Below are positions 45,234 to 54,431 of a DNA stretch of 64,000 nucleotides, piece by piece. Under the pieces are notes generated by a model. The model saw only the letters and a program-made list of their open reading frames with translations. It had not been told where the DNA came from and made no database searches. Made by a program: the position numbers and the translations under genes. The DNA comes from Bacteroidota bacterium (GTDB lineage Bacteria > Bacteroidota > Ignavibacteria > Tepidaquicellales > Tepidaquicellaceae), in the NCBI GenBank assembly GCA_018266845.1, contig JAFDZO010000002.1, positions 62,001-126,000 on the forward strand, given 5' to 3'. Position 1 is the stretch's first letter; each line of letters opens with the position of its first letter.

Positions 45234-48200
45234 TTATGCTTTGGCTGGTTCGGGTTCGGCGTTTGGATTCTCTTCCTCTTCCTCTACGATGTTCGGTTTG
45301 CTTTTGGCAATGTATGAGTATATCGCAGGCACTATAAAAAGTGTCAGCACAGTCGAAAACAAAAGCCCGCCCACTACTGCTATACCGAGCGACACACGGC
45401 TTCCTGCTCCAAAGCCAAGCGCAATGGGAAGAATGCCCAGCACAGTTGCAAGTGTTGTCATGATGATAGGTCTGAATCTCGCTTCGGCTGCTTCAATAAC
45501 TGCTTCAAGTTTTGTAAGCCCTGCCTGCTTTCTTTGATTGGCAAACTCTACAATAAGAATAGCATTTTTCGTTACAAGCCCGATGAGCATAATTATTCCA
45601 ATCTGGCTGAAGATGTTGAAGGTCTGCCCGGTAAGCCAGAGACTTAAAACCGCTCCGGTGATAGCAAGCGGCACTGTGAGTAAAATAATAAACGGGTCAA
45701 CGAAGCTTTCAAACTGGGCTGCGAGCACAAGGAAGATAATTACAATTGCAAAGATAAATGTAAACAGAAGGCTGGATGAGCTTTCGGCAAAATCTCTTGA
45801 CTCTCCTGTAAGCGCCGTTGTATAATTTTCATTCAAAACTTTTTTTGCAACATCCTGCATTGCTTTTAGTCCGTCTCCCAATGTATTTGGCGGTACGGGC
45901 GCAGCGGTAATTGTTATTGAAGAAAATCTGTTAAACCTGAATCTCGAAGGCGCAGTTGCCTGTTCGTTTAGCGAAATCAGGCTGCTTAGCTGCACAAGCT
46001 CGTTTCTTTTATTTCTAACATAAATATTGTCAAGGTCGCCGGGCTTATCCCTGTATTCTCTTTCAAGCTGCCCTATAATCTGATACTGCTTCTCATCCTG
46101 AATGAAATATCCATAGCGGATTCCCGCCAAAGCGGACTGAAGGGTCTGCGCAATATCCTGTATCGAAACGCCCAAAGCATCAGCTTTATCCCTGTCTATT
46201 GTTAAAGCAAGCTCCGGCTTATTTATTTTTAAGTTTGCATCTACAAACTGAAGCACGGGGTTTTTCTTTGCTTCATCTAAAAATTTCGGAAGAATTTTTG
46301 TAAGGCTGTCAAAATCGGCTGACATAATTACAAACTGAATCGGCTGTCCGCCCGTCCTTGCGCCGATAGTAGGAGGCTGAGAAGGCAAAGCCCTTACTCC
46401 GTAAAATTTGTTCAGCTCGCGCGAGAGCTGCGCAAAAATTTCTTTCTGAGTTCTGTCTCTTTCCTTAGGGTCTTTCAGGTATAAATTCAGAGTTCCAGTA
46501 TTTGCTGCGCTGTTCCCTCCGCCTATTGCCACTAAAGTTAAAGGAGCAGAAACTTCCGGCACTGAATCAATTACATACTTTGTCATTTCATCCATATACT
46601 TTGAGGTAAACTCAAAAGATGCTCCTTCCGGCGCAAGAGCGGAAATTCTGATATTGGAACGGTCTTCAAGCGGGGCAAGCTCTGATTTTATCTGCGAGCC
46701 GGCAAAATAAATAACGGCAAGAGCGGCAGCTATAATTATAAAGCTAAGCCATCTTGCCTTCATAAATGATTCTAAAGTTCTGTTATACGATTTTGTAAGC
46801 CATACAAAAAATGGTTCAGTCATTTTATAAAACTTATTCTCCGAATCGTGCCTTTTTAAAATATAGGCGCTCAGCATCGGGCTTAAACTTAAAGCAACAA
46901 AAGCAGAAATTAAAACCGATACGGCAATAACAACTCCGAACTCCCTGAATAATCTTCCCGTCTGCCCCTGTATAAATAATATTGGAAGAAACACTGCTGC
47001 AAGTGTAATTGTGGTGGAAATAACTGCAAAGTAAATTTCTTTTGCGCCTTTAAATGCTGCCTGCCGCGGAGGCATTCCCTCTTCAATTTTTGAATAAATA
47101 TTTTCAAGCACAACAATTGCATCATCGCACACTAATCCTATTGCGAGTATTATTCCAACAAGTGTAAGAACATTTATGGAAAAATGCAGGAGATACATTA
47201 TAAAGAATGTAGCAATGATAGAAACAGGAATGGCAATTACGGGGATAAAGGTCGAACGCCAGTCTCTAAGGAACATGAAAATAATAAATACTACAAGTCC
47301 GAATGCGATAAAAATTGTTTCTTCCACCTCTTTAAGAGTGCTTCTGACAAAAGAAGAGAAATCAAAACCTAAATCTAAAACAATATCCAGCGGCACTTCT
47401 TTTTTTAACTGCTCAAGGCGTTTACGAAATTCATTTGAAATTTCAATAACGTTAGCTCCGGCTTGAGGCAGAACTGCTACACCTACGCCCGGCATTCCGC
47501 TTCGCTTAAAGGATGTTCTTTCGTTTTCCGCGCCGTACTCTGCAAAGCCAATATCGCTTAGCTTTACAATTTTTCCTTTATCTTCTTTTATAGTAAGATT
47601 GTTGAACTGATTTATATCGTTTAATCTTCCGAAAGTTCTTATCGTAATTTCAGTTGACCAGCCTTCTATTTTTCCCGAAGGAAGCTCGACATTTTGCTTT
47701 GACAGAACATTTTGAACATCTAAAGGTGTAACCTGATATGCTGCCATTTTATCGGGATTCAGCCTCAGCCTGACGGCAAGCTTTTTCTCTCCGAAAATTC
47801 TTACAGAGCCTACGCCGTCAATTGTCTGCATTCTTTCCGCAATCACATTTGAAGCAAATTTGCTTACCTCTATTATGTTTCGTGCATTGCTGTAAACAGT
47901 GAGAACAATTATCGGAGTAGCATCGGCATCGGCTTTTTCTATTACGGGAGGGTCAACATCTCTCGGCAGATTTCTTTGAGCGCGGCTTACTCTGTCGCGG
48001 ACATCATTTGCAGCAGATTCCAAATCTCTTTCAAGATTAAACTCTACTGTAATAATACTGACACCTTCTCTTGAAACGGAGGATAAAGTCCTTATCCCTT
48101 CTATTCCGTTTAAGTTCTGTTCAAGCGGCTCGGTAATCTGAGTTTCGATAACATCGGCATTCGCTCCGGGATAATTTGTGGTAACTGTAACAATAGGAGG

Positions 48201-48323
48201 GTCTATGCTTGGGTACTCTCTGACCTGTAAATATCTTAAGCCTACAAATCCGAAGAGAACAAGAATGATGCTCATTACAATTGCAAATACAGGTCTCCGT
48301 ATGGATGTATCGGATAGGCTCAA
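45234..48323 (-). CDS. RND family efflux transporter, inner-membrane pump (AcrB-like)
   Basis: 1029 residues with two repeats of one span plus a large periplasmic loop plus five spans. It starts MSLSDTSIRRPVFAIVMSII, the family pattern. Proton-relay residues are in GLVCDDAIVVLENI (paired aspartates) and GLVTKNAILIVEFANQ (lysine). The final GAGSRVSLGIAVVGG and FIVPAIYSY are also typical. It exports small amphiphilic compounds with the adaptor at 49552-50616. No TolC-type channel gene is in the window. It is the last gene of a tight three-gene operon. Confidence 0.95.
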   Translation of the reverse strand: MSLSDTSIRRPVFAIVMSIILVLFGFVGLRYLQVREYPSIDPPIVTVTTNYPGANADVIETQITEPLEQNLNGIEGIRTLSSVSREGVSIITVEFNLERDLESAANDVRDRVSRAQRNLPRDVDPPVIEKADADATPIIVLTVYSNARNIIEVSKFASNVIAERMQTIDGVGSVRIFGEKKLAVRLRLNPDKMAAYQVTPLDVQNVLSKQNVELPSGKIEGWSTEITIRTFGRLNDINQFNNLTIKEDKGKIVKLSDIGFAEYGAENERTSFKRSGMPGVGVAVLPQAGANVIEISNEFRKRLEQLKKEVPLDIVLDLGFDFSSFVRSTLKEVEETIFIAFGLVVFIIFMFLRDWRSTFIPVIAIPVSIIATFFIMYLLHFSINVLTLVGIILAIGLVCDDAIVVLENIYSKIEEGMPPRQAAFKGAKEIYFAVISTTITLAAVFLPILFIQGQTGRLFREFGVVIAVSVLISAFVALSLSPMLSAYILKRHDSENKFYKMTEPFFVWLTKSYNRTLESFMKARWLSFIIIAAALAVIYFAGSQIKSELAPLEDRSNIRISALAPEGASFEFTSKYMDEMTKYVIDSVPEVSAPLTLVAIGGGNSAANTGTLNLYLKDPKERDRTQKEIFAQLSRELNKFYGVRALPSQPPTIGARTGGQPIQFVIMSADFDSLTKILPKFLDEAKKNPVLQFVDANLKINKPELALTIDRDKADALGVSIQDIAQTLQSALAGIRYGYFIQDEKQYQIIGQLEREYRDKPGDLDNIYVRNKRNELVQLSSLISLNEQATAPSRFRFNRFSSITITAAPVPPNTLGDGLKAMQDVAKKVLNENYTTALTGESRDFAESSSSLLFTFIFAIVIIFLVLAAQFESFVDPFIILLTVPLAITGAVLSLWLTGQTFNIFSQIGIIMLIGLVTKNAILIVEFANQRKQAGLTKLEAVIEAAEARFRPIIMTTLATVLGILPIALGFGAGSRVSLGIAVVGGLLFSTVLTLFIVPAIYSYIAKSKPNIVEEEEENPNAEPEPAKA

Positions 48324-48338
48324 GGTATATAAAAAAAT

Positions 48339-49559
48339 TTATTTTATTAAAAGCATCTTAATCGTTTGACTGCCTGTTTCAGTTTCAATTTTGCAAAAAT
48401 AAATTCCCGAAGGCTTTTCATCTGCGCGCCACTCAATAGAATAATCGCCCTGTCTGTAAAAGCCGTCTGAAAGAACGGCGTTCAATTTTCCCGCAGCACC
48501 AAACACGGATATTTTAACGGATGAAGATTTGTTTAGAGAAAATTTTATATTTGTAGAAGGATTGAACGGGTTTGGAAAATTTTGATGAAGTATAAAATCA
48601 CCGGGGATTACGGCTGTATTGTTTTCGATTCCGATAGGAACGCCCAGCCCGCCTCCATTGGTTGTTTTAATAATTATGCCTTCACGCCCTACTGCCCATC
48701 CTGTTAAATTGTTTACAAACTTAACAGATTTTAAGGCAGTTGTTGTGCTGCTGTTAAGGGATTCCCACGAGTTGCCTGCATCGGTTGTGCGCACAATATT
48801 GCCCTGCTCTCCTACTGACCACCCCGTATTTCCTAAGAAAAAGCAATCATCCAAAGCCCAGCCTTGAGTTAAGTAAACTGTATCGTGATTCCAGTGGTTT
48901 CCGAAATCATGAGTTCTGAAAAAGGAGCCGCAGCATCCGAAGATAAGCCCGTATCCGCTGCTATAAAAGTGCGCTGATGAAAGTGAGTTTGGCATACCTG
49001 CATATATAGAATCCCACGATGTTCCGTAATCGGTTGACTTAAATAATGCTCCGTCAGTCCCCAAAATAAACATGTAATTCTCTAAGACGAATGTCTGCCG
49101 CCACATATAATAAGCGCTGCCGAACGTATTGGAAAAAGTAGTTCCTCCGTCAGTAGTTTTTAGAAAAGTTTTTCCCCATCCAGTAACGTAGCCGGTATTT
49201 TCATTAATGAATTTAAGGCTTGTAAGATTAGATGTTACGCCTGTATTAAGCTGAAACCAGTTATTTCCTTCGTTTGTGGTTTTTAAAATTTTTCCGGCGT
49301 TTCCGCAAAGATAGCCTGTGGAAGAATTAACAAAGCAGATGAAATTCCACACTCCGGGAAAAGCGGTTTTGTTCCAGCTGCTGCCCGCGTTTGTTGTTTT
49401 TAATAATACGTCATCGCCGCAAACATATCCAGTATTTGCATTAACAAATGCAGCGCATGATAAATTATTTACCGTTCCGCTTTGCTGCTGAAACCACTGC
49501 GAATAGGAATAACTGAACGGTAAAAGAATTAATAATAGAGCGTAAAATTTTTTATTCAT
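48339..49559 (-). CDS. T9SS cargo protein with Ycf48-like beta-propeller repeats
   Basis: 406 residues with a signal peptide (KFYALLLILLPFSYSYSQ). About seven propeller-like units follow, each with a version of TGYVCGDDVLLKTTNAGSSW (STGYLCGNAGKILKTTNEGN, TGWSVGEQGNIVRTTDAGNS, TGWAVGREGIIIKTTNGG). The tail is a T9SS type A domain (LHQNFPNPFNPSTNIKFSL, final IKMLLIK). The gene overlaps the RND adaptor by 8 nt and is 15 nt before the pump gene, so it is translated as part of the efflux operon. Confidence 0.9.
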   Translation of the reverse strand: MNKKFYALLLILLPFSYSYSQWFQQQSGTVNNLSCAAFVNANTGYVCGDDVLLKTTNAGSSWNKTAFPGVWNFICFVNSSTGYLCGNAGKILKTTNEGNNWFQLNTGVTSNLTSLKFINENTGYVTGWGKTFLKTTDGGTTFSNTFGSAYYMWRQTFVLENYMFILGTDGALFKSTDYGTSWDSIYAGMPNSLSSAHFYSSGYGLIFGCCGSFFRTHDFGNHWNHDTVYLTQGWALDDCFFLGNTGWSVGEQGNIVRTTDAGNSWESLNSSTTTALKSVKFVNNLTGWAVGREGIIIKTTNGGGLGVPIGIENNTAVIPGDFILHQNFPNPFNPSTNIKFSLNKSSSVKISVFGAAGKLNAVLSDGFYRQGDYSIEWRADEKPSGIYFCKIETETGSQTIKMLLIK

Positions 49560-50616
49560 TTATTTTTGCTATTTTAACTTTTGCATCAGGTTTTATTCTG
49601 AGGATATTTGTTGTTATCAGCGTATCTCCAGCCTGAATGCCGCCTAATATCTGAACTTTTTCTTCGAGCCGTTTGCCTAACTCAACATCTACAGATTTTA
49701 CTTTTCCGTTTTTGCAAACGTAAACACTCTGTCCTTTTAAGCCCGGAACAATTGCCTCTGTGGGCACAAGGATAGCGTCTTCTATTTCTTTTAATAAAAG
49801 CCTTACTTTTGCAAAGCTGCCCGGCAATAGCTTTGTATTGGCGCGGCTGCTGATAGCCCGCAGCACGAGAGTTTTTGTGCCGTTCTCAAGCTTAGGCTCA
49901 AACGCATAAACTTCGCCGTCATACTCTTCATCTATGCCTTCCACTTTGAAATAAATTTTCTGCCCGGTTTTAAAGTAGTTTATATATTTTTCAGGGATGG
50001 AAAAATCAATTTTTAATTTGCTCAAATCCTGCATAGTGGTCAGAACATTCGCGGGCGTAACATAGCTTCCAATGCTGATATTTCTAAGCCCTGCATATCC
50101 GGTGAACGGAGCTTTTATATTTGTTTTTGAAATTTGAATTTTTGTAGCATCTATATCGGCTCTGATTTTTTCTAAATTAGTTGACTGTTTATCGTACTCT
50201 GATTGCGGTAAAAGACCTTTATCCAAAAGCTCCTTTTGTCTTTTTTCTTCAATCATAGAAAGGTTTTCGTCAAGATATAATTTTTTTAGGTTAGCGGATA
50301 AATCTGAATCATCGAGCTTAAATAAAGTTTTTCCTTTTGAAACGACCGTTCCCTCTTTGAAATAAATTCCGGTAATTTTTCTTGAAAGCTCGCTTCTTAT
50401 TTCGACTTCTTCATTTGCGCGGATAGTGCCCACTGCCTGAATTTCATTATCGAGCGTTGTTGGTTTTATAATATAGCCGTCAACGGAAGTTATTCCATCG
50501 CCCGGATTTTGATTTTGCGAGACAGGCTTTTCCTTTGAGGAGATTTTCGGAATAATAAAATACAAAGCGGCGCCAATCACTGCTAATACAATCGCAACTT
50601 TTAGATATTTATTCAA
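49552..50616 (-). CDS. RND efflux membrane-fusion (adaptor) protein
   Basis: 354 residues. One N-terminal membrane span (LKVAIVLAVIGAALYFII), a biotinyl-lipoyl hairpin region (VGTIRANEEVEIRSELSRKI and TNIKAPFTGYAGLRNIS), a helical hairpin around residues 115-150 and beta-barrel segments ending LITTNILRIKPDAKVKI. This is the HlyD/AcrA layout that links the pump to an outer-membrane channel. Its end overlaps the following T9SS gene by 8 nt. Confidence 0.93.
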   Translation of the reverse strand: MNKYLKVAIVLAVIGAALYFIIPKISSKEKPVSQNQNPGDGITSVDGYIIKPTTLDNEIQAVGTIRANEEVEIRSELSRKITGIYFKEGTVVSKGKTLFKLDDSDLSANLKKLYLDENLSMIEEKRQKELLDKGLLPQSEYDKQSTNLEKIRADIDATKIQISKTNIKAPFTGYAGLRNISIGSYVTPANVLTTMQDLSKLKIDFSIPEKYINYFKTGQKIYFKVEGIDEEYDGEVYAFEPKLENGTKTLVLRAISSRANTKLLPGSFAKVRLLLKEIEDAILVPTEAIVPGLKGQSVYVCKNGKVKSVDVELGKRLEEKVQILGGIQAGDTLITTNILRIKPDAKVKIAKINE

Positions 50617-50749
50617 AACCTGATCTTTCGGTTAACAACAATTATGGAAAATATACAGTTCACCAAAGGTATAAAATAGAAAAATATTTCTGTATAGCTG
50701 CCACAGTTTCTTTCATTTACACTTTTTAGGGCATTGTATATTTTACATT

Positions 50750-51193
50750 GTGCTAAAAAGTATTATAGTTAATAAAAAAGTACTCGTATTCGGCGCTGCG
50801 CTTGCGTTTATATTAATATTAGTCAAAATCTTCGAGTATTTTTTCTTCCATTATAAATTCTCGCTTGAAACATATCTTGGAATTATTGCCGTTATTTTTT
50901 TAATACTCGGTATATACTTCGGCAGCAAGCTGGGCAGAAAGAATATTGTAGCTAACATAGAGCCTCAAAATTCCGCTTCAATAAATAATAACACAGAAAC
51001 CGACCTTAGCGGCAGGGAACTTGAAGTTCTTTTGAATATCGCCAACGGGCTAACAAATCAGGAAATAGCCGATAAACTTTTTGTATCTCTGAATACCATA
51101 AAAACGCACACCACAAACATCTACTCTAAACTGGGAGTTAAAAACCGCACTCAGGCTGTCTCCAAAGCAAAGGCGCTAAACCTGTTAAATTAA
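50750..51193 (+). CDS. Membrane-anchored LuxR-type transcription regulator
   Basis: 147 residues from a GTG start. Two hydrophobic spans (VLVFGAALAFILILVKIF and YLGIIAVIFLILGIYFG) occupy residues 10-63. A linker leads to a LuxR/GerE DNA-binding domain (about 83-147) with LSGRELEVLLNIANGLTNQE, IADKLFVSLNTIKTHTTNIY and SKLGVKNRTQAV. No sensor or receiver domain is present. It likely controls the next genes (DUF4199, DUF1579), a common Bacteroidota arrangement; this is inference. Confidence 0.88.
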   Translation: MLKSIIVNKKVLVFGAALAFILILVKIFEYFFFHYKFSLETYLGIIAVIFLILGIYFGSKLGRKNIVANIEPQNSASINNNTETDLSGRELEVLLNIANGLTNQEIADKLFVSLNTIKTHTTNIYSKLGVKNRTQAVSKAKALNLLN

Positions 51194-51308
51194 ACCCGAA
51201 AAAACGTGTAAAACCTCACTAAATAGTATGAATTTTTAAAAAATCATACTTTAGGGTGATGCATTCAGCCCTGAATCTGCGTATTTTTGTAGAAAAAAAA
51301 ATAATTTT

Positions 51309-51854
51309 ATGACAAGACCATCTTTCAAGTTCGGCTCAATTTCGGGAATTATCATGGCAGTAATCTTCCTGATTCCATTCCTTTTTATGAGAGACAGCAA
51401 AAACCTGTACAGTTATTTTCAAGTCGGAGAAATCATAGGTTACTCCACAATGATTCTTTGCCTGCTTTTTGTTTTTTTTGGAATCCGCTCTTATAGAGAT
51501 ACGGAGCTTGGAGGAATGATTTCATTCGGAAGAGCATTTTCAGCGGGGCTTATGATTACTTTTGTTGCTTCGCTTATTTTCGGAATTTTTACAATTATTC
51601 TTTACAAGTTCATTTCGCCGAATCTCGGCAACGAAATGATAGAGTTTTACAAGCGCTCAATTATGGAAAGCGGAAAACCGCAGGAGTTTATAAATGAGCA
51701 GCTAACTCAAATGGAAGCGCAGAGAGAGCTTTTTAACAATTCTCTCTTTCAATTTTTTACAATGTTCTCAACCGTTTTTATAATAGGTACGATAATAGCT
51801 ATAATCTCAGCATTAATCCTCAAAAAAAATAATCCAAAAACTCAAACAGCATAA
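51309..51854 (+). CDS. DUF4199 domain membrane protein
   Basis: 181 residues with four predicted spans (SGIIMAVIFLIPFLF, IIGYSTMILCLLFVFFGI, AFSAGLMITFVASLIFGIF, FFTMFSTVFIIGTIIAII). The SYRDTELGGMISFGRAFSAG loop and the coiled segment with MEAQRELFNNS match the DUF4199 family of the Bacteroidota. Function unknown. It is 115 nt after the LuxR-like gene and 3 nt before the DUF1579 gene. Confidence 0.88.
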   Translation: MTRPSFKFGSISGIIMAVIFLIPFLFMRDSKNLYSYFQVGEIIGYSTMILCLLFVFFGIRSYRDTELGGMISFGRAFSAGLMITFVASLIFGIFTIILYKFISPNLGNEMIEFYKRSIMESGKPQEFINEQLTQMEAQRELFNNSLFQFFTMFSTVFIIGTIIAIISALILKKNNPKTQTA

Positions 51855-51857
51855 AAA

Positions 51858-52418
51858 ATGATAAAAAAAATTTTCGCATTAATGTTTTTTACTTTTACCG
51901 CTTCCTTATTTGCGCAGGAAATGAATGTGGAAGAAGCAATGAAATTAGCACAGCCCGGACCTCAGCACAAACTGCTCACAGATATGGCAGGGAAATTCAA
52001 GCAGAAAATAAAATTTAACTACGCTCCCGGAAAATCAATGGAGGGCGAAGGCTCCGGTGTAACGGAATCCATTATAGGCGGAAGATTTATTCAAATTAAG
52101 AGTACCGGTAAAATAATGGGAATGGAAACGGAAGTAATGACAATATTGGGTTACGACAGAAGGAAAAATAAATACACTTTGTTCTCAATTGACGGCATGG
52201 GAACATATTCAGTTTCCGCAGAAGGTGATTATGATGAATCAAAAAAAATAATGACTCTAAAGGGTACTGAAGATGACCCGACTATGAAAATGAAAATGGA
52301 TTTCAAATTCGTATTCGATTTATCAAATTCCAGCGAGAGGAAAATGGATATTATATTTATTAATCCTGACGGTTCAGAAAATAAAATGGTAGAAGTAACC
52401 TCGATAAAAGCAGATTAA
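51858..52418 (+). CDS. Secreted DUF1579 family protein
   Basis: 186 residues with a signal peptide (KKIFALMFFTFTASLFAQ). The DUF1579 beta-barrel pattern is visible: LLTDMAGKFKQKIKFNY, GGRFIQIKSTGKIMGMETE, LGYDRRKNKYTLFSIDGMG and FINPDGSENKMVEV. Function unknown; similar proteins act in lipocalin-like roles. Same transcript as the DUF4199 gene. The next gene starts 10 nt later. Confidence 0.88.
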   Translation: MIKKIFALMFFTFTASLFAQEMNVEEAMKLAQPGPQHKLLTDMAGKFKQKIKFNYAPGKSMEGEGSGVTESIIGGRFIQIKSTGKIMGMETEVMTILGYDRRKNKYTLFSIDGMGTYSVSAEGDYDESKKIMTLKGTEDDPTMKMKMDFKFVFDLSNSSERKMDIIFINPDGSENKMVEVTSIKAD

Positions 52419-52428
52419 TTTTTTATTT

Positions 52429-53136
52429 ATGGCTTATAGCGAAAAACTGGCTTCACGTATTGAAAAAATTTTTAATACGGGAAAAGTAAAATTTGAAAGC
52501 AAAAAAATGATGGGCGGGTTATGCTACATGGTGAACAATAAAATGTGTTTAGGTGTGGAGAAGGATAGGATAATGGCGCGCGTCGGTCCTGAAAGCTATG
52601 ACGAGGCTATGAAGATAAAAGGAGCAAAGCCGATGGACTTTACCGGCAAAGTTATGCGTGGATTTGTTTTTGTTAATGAGAAATATCTCGAGAAAGAAAC
52701 TGATTTAAAAAAATGGGTTGCGCTGTGTCTAGAATACAATCCAAAGGCAAAAATTTCAAAAAAGAAAAAAATGGCATCTGAAAATATCTTAGATAAATTT
52801 GCTAAGATAATTCTTAAACGGGATAAGAAAGTAAAAAGCAGCAGCGGAAAAATTATGGGAACGGAAGGAACTGTTTTCAATGAAGAGGGAGTATTTAAAT
52901 ATGCTCTCGCTAAAACAAAGACGGGATATACTTTTCACTCGCTTGTAATTTATGCCTGCGCTCCTCTGCACGCAGATTTAAAATCAAAAATAAAGAGCGC
53001 AAAATTTCAAAAAGGATGCGTTAACTTTAAATCCGGGGAAGAATTCCCGCTCGATATATTCGATGAGCATATGAAAAAAGCATCGGAGTTTGATTTCTCC
53101 GGCATAATAAATCACTACAAGAGCAAAAAGAAGTAG
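52429..53136 (+). CDS. TfoX N-terminal-like domain fused to a DUF1801-like domain
   Basis: 235 residues without signal or span. Residues 1-105 look like TfoX-N (FESKKMMGGLCYMVNNKMCLGV, DRIMARVGPESYDEAM, DFTGKVMRGFVFVNEKYL). A lysine-rich linker leads to a second domain (about 115-235) resembling DUF1801/YdhG (FEKLAK... style AKIILKRDKK, then AKFQKGCVNFKSGEEFPLDI). TfoX-like modules are linked to competence and cell-cycle control, but stand-alone versions are uncharacterised. Domain assignments are by pattern only. Confidence 0.7.
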   Translation: MAYSEKLASRIEKIFNTGKVKFESKKMMGGLCYMVNNKMCLGVEKDRIMARVGPESYDEAMKIKGAKPMDFTGKVMRGFVFVNEKYLEKETDLKKWVALCLEYNPKAKISKKKKMASENILDKFAKIILKRDKKVKSSSGKIMGTEGTVFNEEGVFKYALAKTKTGYTFHSLVIYACAPLHADLKSKIKSAKFQKGCVNFKSGEEFPLDIFDEHMKKASEFDFSGIINHYKSKKK

Positions 53137-53146
53137 CGCGAGATTG

Positions 53147-53255
53147 GGGGGCGGCGCCTTCCGCTTGAAAAGCGGAAGGCGCATACAGGGAAAGAATTGA
53201 ATTCTTCAATTCTTTCCCTGTGCGCAGCCCGGCTGCCGCCGGGCGCGCCGCCCCC
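53147..53255. ncRNA. GC-rich multi-hairpin element, possible structured RNA or mobile palindrome
   Basis: Outer stem GGGGGCGGCGC (53147-53157) with GCGCCGCCCCC (53245-53255). Inside: hairpin 1, 13-bp stem 53154-53166/53170-53182 (arm CTTCCGCTT); hairpin 2, 17-bp stem 53185-53201/53205-53221 (arm ACAGGGAAAGAATTGAA), loop TTC; hairpin 3, GCCCGGC/GCCGGGC (53227-53233/53238-53244). Outer stem and hairpin 1 share four bases, so they compete. It is far more GC-rich than the genome around it and occupies most of the 196-bp gap before the dioxygenase gene. Confidence 0.55.
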
Positions 53256-53332
53256 AGTGCGCCCTCAAAAAAAACTCCCCCCTCGATTTTTGTTGCTATT
53301 AATTAAAGGTAATAATTTCTATTTTTATCTTT

Positions 53333-54430
53333 ATGAAAAAAGACCTTTACCCGCCGGTTTACTATGCGGAATACCTTGAGTTAAATAAAATTCTCAACGC
53401 GCAAAATCTCAAAAGCGATGAGTATCATGACCATGCTCATGATGAGATGCTTTTCATTATTATTCACCAGACTTACGAGCTTTGGTTTAAACAAATATTG
53501 TTTGAGCTTGACGATATTGTAAGGATTTTCAGCGGCGATTTTGTTGATGAGAAAAATCTGTCAGTTGCTCTTGCTAGAATAAAAAGGGTAACCGAGATTC
53601 AGAAAATTATGATTGAGCAGCTTCATGTGCTTGAGACAATGACTCCGCTCGATTTTCTTGATTTCAGGGACTATCTTGTTCCTGCTTCGGGATTTCAGAG
53701 CTTTCAGTTTAGATTGATTGAGAATAAGCTCGGATTAAAAAAAGAGGACAGATTAAAATATAATAGTATAGACTATGATAACACTCTGAAGGGAGAACAT
53801 AAAGAACAGGTAACCTCTGTAAATGTTTCATTGTTTAATCTCGTTCAGGACTGGCTTGAGCGTATTCCTTTTATTAAGACAGATAACTTTGATTTCTGGC
53901 AGAAATACAGAGAAGCTGTTGATAAGCTTCTGCTTCAGGATAGGGCGATAATTGAAAATAATAAATCTCTCTCCGATGAAAAAAGAAAAAGTCAGTTGGA
54001 ATCTTTTGAAAGAACTAAGGAAAGTTTTCTTTCTCTTTTCGATGGAAATTACCACAACAGTCTTATCGAAAAAGGGGAGAAGAGACTTTCGTTTAAAGCA
54101 ACTCTCTCTGCGCTATTTATAAATCTTTACAGGGACGAACCGATTTTGTTTACTCCGTTTCAGTTTCTTACAGCTATAGTAGAAATGGATGAACAGTTTA
54201 CAATCTGGAGATACAGGCATGCAATCATGGTGCATAGAATGATTGGCGCAAAAATCGGAACGGGCGGCTCTTCGGGGCAGCATTACCTGATGTCAACAGT
54301 TGAGAAGCATAGAGTATTTGTTGATTTATTTAATCTCTCTACTTATTTAATTCCGCGTTCCGAACTGCCTTCACTGCCCGATGATTTACTGACTGAATTA
54401 GGGTTTTATTATGATAAAATAAAACGCTGA
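53333..54430 (+). CDS. kynA: Tryptophan 2,3-dioxygenase
   Basis: 365 residues. Conserved TDO blocks: YPPVYYAEYLELNKIL, DEMLFIIIHQTYELWFKQI, LETMTPLDFLDFRDYL, ASGFQSFQFR and the heme-region IWRYRHAIMVHRMIGAKIGT followed by GGSSGQHYL. Opens tryptophan to N-formylkynurenine using heme and O2. It starts a plus-strand run with an SDR (1 nt later), DUF4286 and an ALDH8-like dehydrogenase, consistent with kynurenine-pathway catabolism. Confidence 0.95.
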   Translation: MKKDLYPPVYYAEYLELNKILNAQNLKSDEYHDHAHDEMLFIIIHQTYELWFKQILFELDDIVRIFSGDFVDEKNLSVALARIKRVTEIQKIMIEQLHVLETMTPLDFLDFRDYLVPASGFQSFQFRLIENKLGLKKEDRLKYNSIDYDNTLKGEHKEQVTSVNVSLFNLVQDWLERIPFIKTDNFDFWQKYREAVDKLLLQDRAIIENNKSLSDEKRKSQLESFERTKESFLSLFDGNYHNSLIEKGEKRLSFKATLSALFINLYRDEPILFTPFQFLTAIVEMDEQFTIWRYRHAIMVHRMIGAKIGTGGSSGQHYLMSTVEKHRVFVDLFNLSTYLIPRSELPSLPDDLLTELGFYYDKIKR

Positions 54431-54431
54431 T

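Noticed and set aside
53147-53332. Short open frames in the hairpin-rich gap before kynA
   Set aside because: They exist on both strands only because of the palindromes and lack any recognisable protein pattern.
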